Below, one piece after another: positions 15,812 to 21,004 of a stretch of 32,511 nucleotides of DNA; the stretch's first letter is position 1, and every line of letters begins with the position of its first letter. Both the position numbers and the translations under genes were made by a program. Source of the stretch: CAZVIK01 sp964627045 (GTDB lineage: Bacteria; Acidobacteriota; Terriglobia; Bryobacterales; Bryobacteraceae); contig CAZVIK010000020.1 of the NCBI GenBank assembly GCA_964627045.1, forward strand, positions 1 to 32,511, given 5' to 3'. The notes under the pieces were generated by a model. The model made no database searches and was not told where the DNA came from. It saw only the letters and a list, made by a program, of their open reading frames with translations.

Positions 15812-16379
15812 GAAAGTCATAGAGGCCGTTGGCCTTGATGTACTGCATGACCGGCACCGGGATTTCCGCGGGTTCCTGGCCCACCGCGAGCCTGTCGCGA
15901 AGGTCGGAGGAGGAGACCGGCAATGCCACGGTTTCCAGCCGGAAGACCGTGGAACCCGGCGGGGCCTGGTAGTGGTGCCCGGGGCGGGTGACGACGATGA
16001 AGCTCACTTCACGGACCACGTCGCTCCATCGATGCCAGGTCTGGATCTCGCCGAAGGCGTCGGCGCCAATCAGGAAATAGACGATGGCATCCGGCCCGGC
16101 TGTAGCCTTGACGCGCTGAATGGTCTGAATCGAGTAGCTGATCTCGTCATATTCTTCGACGCGGCTGGGCACGAATTCGGGGGTGCGGGCACAGGCGGCC
16201 TCCACCATCCGCATGCGGTGCTCGAAGCTCACCTCGACCGCGCCCAGTTTGTGCGGCGGGCGTGCGGCTACCACGAAGAGCACCGAAGAAAGGCCGTACT
16301 GCACGACTGCCTCACGCGCGATCGTAAGATGAGCCGAGTGAATCGGATCAAAGGTCCCGCCGNNNNNNNNNNCTTGCAA
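15774..16379 (-). CDS. nadD: Nicotinate-nucleotide adenylyltransferase NadD, start lost at assembly gap
   Basis: NadD joins ATP and nicotinate mononucleotide to make deamido-NAD in NAD biosynthesis. The first residues after the gap read GGTFDPIHSAHLTIA, the nucleotidyltransferase HxxH motif. PPHK follows, then the adenine-side motif VSSSDLRDRL and a C-terminal PVPVMQYIKANGLY, all as in the family. About 195 of an expected 200 or so residues are visible. The start codon is in or beyond the gap at 16363-16372; bases 16373-16379 are only nominally in frame. Beyond the gap, in frame, one can read IAVL, which is what NadD has before GGTFDP, so the N characters may stand for very few real bases. 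The 3' end carries the phoB Pho boxes. Confidence 0.9.
   Translation of the reverse strand: MQXXXXGGTFDPIHSAHLTIAREAVVQYGLSSVLFVVAARPPHKLGAVEVSFEHRMRMVEAACARTPEFVPSRVEEYDEISYSIQTIQRVKATAGPDAIVYFLIGADAFGEIQTWHRWSDVVREVSFIVVTRPGHHYQAPPGSTVFRLETVALPVSSSDLRDRLAVGQEPAEIPVPVMQYIKANGLYDFPSQRRNRSVIGS
16363..16372. other. Assembly gap (10 N)
   Basis: Ten N characters replace the extreme 5' end of nadD. The bases just outside look like normal nadD on one side and an AT-rich leader on the other. Confidence 0.99.
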
Positions 16380-16440
16380 AACCGCGATAGTTATATTTTG
16401 CGATTGTATAGGTTAAAATGTCCCGCCGAATATCGCGATA
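16373..16440. promoter_or_regulatory. AT-rich leader with repeated TATCGC-like motifs upstream of nadD
   Basis: This stretch is far more AT-rich than its surroundings. It holds a perfect 10-bp palindrome TATCGCGATA (16431-16440), the sequence CGCGATA (16383-16389) and an imperfect GCGAT-T-GTATA copy near 16400. The repeats could be operator half-sites for nadD, and several TATA-like -10 candidates exist on both strands. No regulator can be named. Confidence 0.3.
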
Positions 16441-16517
16441 CGGGGGCGCATCAGTCTTTCGGGTTCCTGTTGCGTCCGCCTGCCCCGCTTCCTCTGCCAG
16501 AGCGTCATCCGGTTGTC

Positions 16518-17132
16518 CTAGAACATGATCCCGAGAAGGAAGTCGGCCTGATTCAACTGCGTGGCAAGCCCGGAGGCGGCCGACCGGATGCTGGACGTGC
16601 CCCACCGGGTGTAGCGCACTTCCGCCGACACGCGCACAAGCCGCCCTCCGGCCTCCACTCCGGCTCCTACGGTGGCGCCCGCCCCATTGCGGCCGGCCAA
16701 CTCCGGTGGATCGCTGCCGCCGGACCCGGTCAGAGTGCGAACATCGAAGCGCGCCATGCGGCGGTAGCTGAGCCCTGCGGCAAGCGTAGGCCTGAGCAGT
16801 GCGCCCGGCCCGTGGAATCTCGCCAGGACGGGAAGTTCCCACACCTGCCCTGTCGTGCGGCTAGTCGCGGTAGCACCTGCCGTGTTGGTGGTGGAATACT
16901 CCAGGCGGCGGTAAAACAGATCCGCCTCCACGCCAAACCCCGCCAGAAGCCGCAACTCGAAGGCCGGGCCGAAAACCCACGGCGCATTGTGGGATTAGTA
17001 CCGTGTGCGTTCTGTGAACTTCAGGGCGTCGTTGAACGGGACTCCGCCCTTTACGCCGAACGAAAAATCCTGCGCGATGGCGCAGCCGACACCCACCAGC
17101 GCCACACAGGCGAGCCTGACTGCCGGTCTCAT
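16518..17132 (-). pseudogene. Small outer-membrane beta-barrel protein, interrupted by an in-frame TAA
   Basis: Translation from ATG 17132 gives a signal peptide (MRPAVRLACVALVGVGCAIA, then QDFSFG) and the first barrel strand, GVKGGVPFNDALKF, then stops at TAA 16995-16997. The same frame continues at once as SHNAPWVFGPAFELRLLAGF and GVEADLFYRRLEYS, and ends LNQADFLLGIMF, a terminal Phe typical of outer-membrane barrels. The whole would be about 204 residues of alternating strands, like the OmpX/opacity-type porin family. One base change separates an intact gene from this sequence. It lies alone between nadD and a divergent secreted-protein gene. No ribosome-binding site is obvious. Confidence 0.7.
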
Positions 17133-17246
17133 TAACCCTATTCTAACCACGACTTGGTTCCCACGGACACCCGGCGGCGACGCACCCGCCAAAGGCTGCA
17201 AAGCCGCGCGCGGTTCACCGGGGCATGGCTTGCACCGATACCCGGC

Positions 17247-17273
17247 GCCAAAGTGCAACAGTTGCACTTTGGC
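17247..17273. repeat. Perfect 27-base palindrome in a divergent intergenic region
   Basis: The arms GCCAAAGTGCAAC and GTTGCACTTTGGC (13 bases each) flank a single A. A weaker outer pair, CCCGGC (17241-17246) and GCCGGG (17286-17291), surrounds them. It lies in the 226-base gap between the barrel gene (minus) and the small secreted protein (plus), so it may be an operator for one or both, or a dispersed repeat. There is no T run for a terminator. Confidence 0.8.
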
Positions 17274-17358
17274 TACCGCGCGACAGCCGGGGACGCGTTG
17301 ATTCTGCTGAGAAACCGCTACTGGCCCTCCCGATGCTGCAACTATGCCGGAGGAAGCC

Positions 17359-17724
17359 ATGAGAAAGACCGTGATCGTAACTCTGACTCTGTTGGCGGGC
17401 GCCACCGCGACATCGTTGGCGCAGCGCCCAAGTCCCGCGAACGTCCAGCCGATGGGGCGTGGCAGGGGAGGTGCGCCGCTGGCCTGGAACGACGCAAACA
17501 AAGACGGAATCTGCGACGCAACGGGGCGGCCCGTTGGACAGGGCCGTGGGCCGGCCGGGCGCCGTATGGGACGTGCACAGGGCAACCTGGCCAACGCCTG
17601 GAACGACGTCGATCGAGACGGGATCTGCGATTTAACCGGCCGTCCCGCCGGCCGGGGCTTCGCCGCCGGGCGGGGACGCTGGTTGGCTGGCCGGCAGCAG
17701 GCCGATGCGCGCCGGGAGCCGTGA
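17359..17724 (+). CDS. Small secreted protein with two Ca-binding-loop-like repeats
   Basis: This 121-residue protein has a signal peptide (MRKTVIVTLTLLAGATATSLA, cleavage before QRPSP). Two repeats follow, AWNDANKDGICDATGRPVGQ and AWNDVDRDGICDLTGRPAGR, about 40 residues apart. Each contains D-x-N/D-x-D-G-x-x-D, the spacing of calcium loops in EF-hand, dockerin and thrombospondin type-3 modules. The rest is Gly/Arg-rich and basic, without other domains. The start at 17359 follows GGAGG; the in-frame ATG at 17344 has no such site. It may bind divalent metal outside the cell, but this is inference. Confidence 0.72.
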   Translation: MRKTVIVTLTLLAGATATSLAQRPSPANVQPMGRGRGGAPLAWNDANKDGICDATGRPVGQGRGPAGRRMGRAQGNLANAWNDVDRDGICDLTGRPAGRGFAAGRGRWLAGRQQADARREP

Positions 17725-17744
17725 GTCGCGCCGGGCGACGCGGA

Positions 17745-18155
17745 TCAAGCGACGCCCACGGCGCGCGGACGGGCGGCCTTTCTTGCCTCGCGAACAAAGC
17801 GGGTCATCGATTTGGAAACGTGCTCCAAGACGGCCGCCCACTCCTCCAAGTGCTTGTGCCCCTGCGGCGTGAGCCGGTAGACGCGCCGGGCTGGGCCGGA
17901 CTGGTCGGTCTCCCACTCGGACACCACGTTACCGTTGGCCTCTAGTTGCCGCAGTGTCCGGTAGAGCGCGGCCTTCTCGATGGAGGCGTCGGTCAGCGCA
18001 TGCTCCTCCAGATCGCCGGCCAGATCATACCCGTAGGAACACCCTTTTTTCTTCAGCAGAAGCAACACGACCGGTTCGACGAACCGGTACAAGTTCCCCA
18101 TGGCGCAGGTGCACGCATAATCCCGGCCATGCCGGGGGCAGATCCGTCGGGGCAC
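17745..18155 (-). CDS. PadR-family transcriptional regulator with N-terminal Cys/His motif
   Basis: This 136-residue protein has the PadR winged helix: LYRFVEPVVLLLLKKKGCSY, then ALYRTLRQLEANGNVVSEWE and the wing GPARRVYRLTPQGHKHLEEW, followed by a short dimerisation helix. Before the domain lies MPRRICPRHGRDYACTCAMG, in which Cys6, His9, Cys15 and Cys17 could form a metal or Fe-S site; most PadR proteins lack this. The start at GTG 18155 is fixed by GAGGAGG at the right distance. It diverges from the NifX-like gene, whose promoter carries palindromes, so it probably controls that gene and itself. Confidence 0.85.
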   Translation of the reverse strand: MPRRICPRHGRDYACTCAMGNLYRFVEPVVLLLLKKKGCSYGYDLAGDLEEHALTDASIEKAALYRTLRQLEANGNVVSEWETDQSGPARRVYRLTPQGHKHLEEWAAVLEHVSKSMTRFVREARKAARPRAVGVA

Positions 18156-18221
18156 CGCAAGCCTCCTCGTCCGCGCGCCTGGCGCGGCTAATCAATCCCT
18201 CACGATAGCACGCATCCGCAC

Positions 18222-18298
18222 TAGATGCATCCTTCACCTATTTCAGCACGGTTGACCTCCGCCGTTGCCGGCGCTACACTAAGTGTGAAGTGCATCTA
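18222..18298. promoter_or_regulatory. Widely spaced inverted repeat in the PadR/NifX-like intergenic region
   Basis: TAGATGCA-TC-CTTCAC (18222-18237) is mirrored by GTGAAG-TGCATCTA (18285-18298), identical but for a two-base insertion. The arms flank the promoter at 18252-18280 and could be regulator sites brought together by a DNA loop. Confidence 0.45.
18252..18286 (+). promoter_or_regulatory. Sigma-70-type promoter with overlapping palindrome for the NifX-like gene
   Basis: TTGACC (18252-18257), a 17-base spacer and TACACT (18275-18280) form a good promoter ending 70 bases before the NifX-like ATG. The perfect 11-base palindrome ACACT-A-AGTGT (18276-18286) overlaps the -10 box, where a bound repressor would block transcription. 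The adjacent PadR protein is the likely binder. Confidence 0.6.
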
Positions 18299-18350
18299 CC
18301 GGCGGGCCAGACCCTCCCGCCGGACGAATTTACGGAAAGAGAGATCCATC

Positions 18351-18701
18351 ATGCGCATTGCGATCCCGTTGGCCGGCGGCCACCTATCCCAACACTTCGG
18401 CCACTGCGAGCAGTTCGCCTTCTTTGACGTGGATGCGGCCTCCTGTAAGGTCGCGGCCCGCCATGAGGCCGCTGCCCCCGACCACCAACCGGGACTCCTT
18501 CCGCGCTGGCTGAAAGACCAGGGCGTGACCGTCGTGATTGCCGGCGGGATCGGGGAACGGGCACAGGCTTTATTCACGGCTGTGTCGATCGAAGTCATCG
18601 CCGGTGTGGCGGGCGGCGATCCCGAATCCCTGGTCGAGCAGTATCTTGCCGGAAGCCTGGCCAGCCGTCCCACGTCCTGCAATCACAGCGGATGCCACTG
18701 A
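18351..18701 (+). CDS. NifX/NifB-like dinitrogenase iron-molybdenum cofactor family protein
   Basis: This 116-residue protein belongs to the Nitro_FeMo-Co family, small RNase H-like domains that carry metal clusters (NifX, NafY, the NifB C-terminus). Signs are MRIAIPLAGGHLSQHFGHCE (His11, His15, His18, Cys19), the F-F-D-V strand, and GVTVVIAGGIGERAQALF with the family Gly-rich turn. The tail CNHSGCH adds two Cys and two His. No nitrogenase gene is in the window, so it may serve another metal or Fe-S cofactor. It overlaps the following thioesterase (TGATG) and diverges from the PadR gene. Confidence 0.88.
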   Translation: MRIAIPLAGGHLSQHFGHCEQFAFFDVDAASCKVAARHEAAAPDHQPGLLPRWLKDQGVTVVIAGGIGERAQALFTAVSIEVIAGVAGGDPESLVEQYLAGSLASRPTSCNHSGCH

Positions 18702-19126
18702 TGCACCCGGGCGGCCCCAAAGGTCCCGCCCACGCGCGCCGTCAAACCACCTGCGTCGTCTGCGGGCAGGACAATCCGCGAGGGCTACAAATCCAGTACG
18801 GCCGGGAAAAGGATGGGGCCATGGTGGCCGAGTGGAACCCGTCTGCCGTGTGGGAAGGGTTCGACGGGATCATCCACGGTGGCATCGTCAGCACGGTCCT
18901 TGACGAAGCCATGTCGAAGGCGGTCGCGGCCAGCGGCGCTGAGGCTCTGACGGCGGAGTTGCGCGTGCGGTTTCGCCAACCGGTGAACACCGGGAGGCTG
19001 TATCGGCTCCGGGGTTGGGTTGTGGACCGCACCAAGCGCCGGATTCGTACCGAGGCCGCCCTGGTCTCGGCCAGCGGCGAAGAACACGCCCACGCCTGGG
19101 CGGTGTTCCTCACCGTTCGTCCGTGA
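18701..19126 (+). CDS. Hotdog-fold thioesterase (PaaI/YbgC-like superfamily)
   Basis: This 141-residue protein has the PaaI-type hotdog fold that hydrolyses acyl-CoA thioesters. EGFDGIIHGGIVSTVLDEAM (about 47-66) holds the HGG motif and the catalytic acidic residue on the central helix, and LTAELRVRFRQPVNTG the following strands. The N-terminal TTCVVCGQDNPRGLQIQY is common in this subgroup and has a CxxC pair. The ATG at 18701 shares one base with the stop of the NifX-like gene, so the two are probably translated together; the link between a cofactor protein and a thioesterase is not explained. Confidence 0.85.
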   Translation: MHPGGPKGPAHARRQTTCVVCGQDNPRGLQIQYGREKDGAMVAEWNPSAVWEGFDGIIHGGIVSTVLDEAMSKAVAASGAEALTAELRVRFRQPVNTGRLYRLRGWVVDRTKRRIRTEAALVSASGEEHAHAWAVFLTVRP

Positions 19127-19134
19127 ATCGAGCA

Positions 19135-19152
19135 GACGCCGCCAGTGGCGTC
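19135..19152. terminator. Hairpin between convergent genes
   Basis: GACGCC and GGCGTC form a 6-bp stem with loop GCCAGT, between the thioesterase stop (19126) and the kinase stop (19166). There is no T run, so it is at most a weak terminator for either direction. Confidence 0.35.
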
Positions 19153-19165
19153 CGCCCGGGTCCGG

Positions 19166-20263
19166 TCAGCGAACGACGCGAGCTCCCTTGCCTTTCATCA
19201 CGGATTCGACTTCCTTTAGCGTAGCCATGCTCGTGTCGCCCGGCGTGGTCATCGCCAAGGCGCCGTGCGCCGCGCCGTACTCGACCGCCTGCTGCGGCGT
19301 CTTGCCCGCCAAGAAACCGTAGGCCAAACCGGAGGCGAAGCTGTCGCCGCCGCCCACCCGATCGTAGATCTCCAGGTTCTCCCGCAGCGGCGCCTCGTAA
19401 AACTCGCCTCCGGTCCAAAGAATGGCGCCCCAATCGTTCACCGAAGCGGTCTTGGCGTTACGCAGTGTGGTCGCCACGGCCTGAAAATTGGGGTACATCT
19501 TGACGGCCTCGGCGATCATCTTCTTGAAGTTCGCCGGATCGAGCTTGGAGATGTGCTCATCGAGCACCGGTACCTGGAAGCCCAGCGCCGCCGTGAAATC
19601 CTCCTCGTTGCCGATCATCACGTCGACCAGCGAGGCGATCTTGCGGTTTACCTCCACCGCCCGTGCCGTGCCTCCCTGGCTCTTCCAAAGAGATGGGCGA
19701 AAATTCAGGTCGTAGGAGACGACCGTCCCCGCGGCCCGTGCCGCCTGCATTGCCTCGATCACGATCTCCGAAGTCGTCGGAGAAAGCGCCGCGAAGATCC
19801 CCCCGCAGTGAAACCAGCGGACGCCCTCGACATCGAACAGTTGCTTCCAATCGATGTCGCCCGGTTTCAATTGCGATGCCGCCGACCAGGCGCGGTCCGA
19901 GCATCCCACCGCCGCCCGCACGCCGAATCCTTTTTCGGTGAAGTTGAGGCCAACGCGCGCCGCGCGTCCAATGCCGTCGAACGGCACCCATTTGACATGG
20001 GAGAGGCCAACGCCTCCCTGCAGCATCAGGTCCTCCAGAAGGCGGCCGATTTCGTTATCCACGATGGCTGTTGCGACCGTGGTCTTTAATCCGAAACACC
20101 GGCGCAATCCGCGGACGACGTTGTACTCGCCGCCGCCTTCCCATACCTGGAAGGTGCGGGTGGTGCGGATGCGCCCGTCGCCCGGATCGAGCCGCAGCAT
20201 GACCTCGCCAAGCGCGGCGGCGTCCCACATGCACCGGTCCCGGGGCTTCAGGTTGACGGCCAT
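19166..20263 (-). CDS. kdgK: PfkB-family sugar kinase, probable 2-keto-3-deoxygluconate kinase
   Basis: This 365-residue ribokinase-fold enzyme probably phosphorylates 2-keto-3-deoxygluconate to KDPG. It shows the N-terminal ALGEVMLRLDPGDG, the substrate-side FQVWEGGGEYNVVRGL, the central YDLNFRPSLW and VDVMIGNEEDF, and the catalytic anion-hole/base motif VGGGDSFASGLAYGFLAGKT near residue 305. The YDLNFRPSLW and EGGGEYNV forms are typical of KdgK. The ATG at 20263 follows GAGGAGG and starts two bases after the aldolase stop, so the two form an operon. The substrate is inferred from the pairing with the aldolase. Confidence 0.9.
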   Translation of the reverse strand: MAVNLKPRDRCMWDAAALGEVMLRLDPGDGRIRTTRTFQVWEGGGEYNVVRGLRRCFGLKTTVATAIVDNEIGRLLEDLMLQGGVGLSHVKWVPFDGIGRAARVGLNFTEKGFGVRAAVGCSDRAWSAASQLKPGDIDWKQLFDVEGVRWFHCGGIFAALSPTTSEIVIEAMQAARAAGTVVSYDLNFRPSLWKSQGGTARAVEVNRKIASLVDVMIGNEEDFTAALGFQVPVLDEHISKLDPANFKKMIAEAVKMYPNFQAVATTLRNAKTASVNDWGAILWTGGEFYEAPLRENLEIYDRVGGGDSFASGLAYGFLAGKTPQQAVEYGAAHGALAMTTPGDTSMATLKEVESVMKGKGARVVR

Positions 20264-20265
20264 GG

Positions 20266-20943
20266 CTACTTTCCTCCTCGAATTTTGCGGACCAACTCCA
20301 AAGCCTCTTTCACCTTCACGGTGATGCCGGCGTAGTCGCCCGACTTGAGCAATTCCTTGGTGATGAGGTTGGAGCCCATTCCGACGCACGCCACGCCGGC
20401 GTCGAACCATGCCTTCAGCGATGCCTCGGTCGCCTCCACGCCGCCGGTCGGCATGATCGAAACCCAGGGGCAGGGTCCTTTGACGGCCTTGACGAACTTC
20501 GGTCCTCCCACCTCGGCGCCGGGGAACACCTTGACGATCTCGCAACCGAGTTCCTCGGCTTGGGAGATCTCGCTGGCGCTGCCACAACCCGGCGAATAGG
20601 GGATCTTCCTGCGGTTGCACGCGCGGGCCACATCGGGATTGAGGATGGGGCCGACCACGAAGTTCGCGCCGCAGTTGATGTAGAGCGAGGCCGTGCCCGG
20701 ATCCACAACCGAACCTACTCCCAGGATCATCTCCGGGAGTTCCTTGGCGCAGTACCTCTCCAATTCCGTGAAAACCTCCCAGGCGTGATCCCCCCGGTTG
20801 GTGAATTCCAAAAACGGACAGCCGCCGGCGAAGATCGCCCGGGCTACCTGCTTCGCCACTTCGATATCAGGGCTGTAAAAAACGGGCACCACGCCCGTCT
20901 CCATCATCTTGCTCAGGACCTTCAATCGCATGAATCGAGCCAC
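20266..20943 (-). CDS. KDPG / 2-keto-4-hydroxyglutarate aldolase family protein
   Basis: This 225-residue class I aldolase is of the KDPG family, which splits 2-keto-3-deoxy-6-phosphogluconate into pyruvate and glyceraldehyde 3-phosphate. Glu46 and Arg50 lie in FLEFTNRGD, VGSVVDPGTA follows, and the Schiff-base Lys138 sits in IVKVFPGAEVGGP; IMPTGGVE gives the phosphate loop. The segment IPYSPGCGSASEI differs from the usual IPVIPGVATPTEI and may alter the substrate pocket. GTG 20943 is chosen over the ATG four codons later because AAAGGAGG lies 9 bases before it. With the kinase it makes a compact sugar-acid pathway. Confidence 0.9.
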   Translation of the reverse strand: MARFMRLKVLSKMMETGVVPVFYSPDIEVAKQVARAIFAGGCPFLEFTNRGDHAWEVFTELERYCAKELPEMILGVGSVVDPGTASLYINCGANFVVGPILNPDVARACNRRKIPYSPGCGSASEISQAEELGCEIVKVFPGAEVGGPKFVKAVKGPCPWVSIMPTGGVEATEASLKAWFDAGVACVGMGSNLITKELLKSGDYAGITVKVKEALELVRKIRGGK

Positions 20944-21004
20944 GTGCGGATTCCTCCTTTGCCAGAATACATCGGTTCCCCGCCGCGGCACGGTGCGGAG
21001 GGCG

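Noticed and set aside
18351..18701. NifX-like gene as evidence of nitrogen fixation
   Set aside because: No nif structural or assembly gene is present in the window and this small domain family is widespread in non-fixing bacteria.
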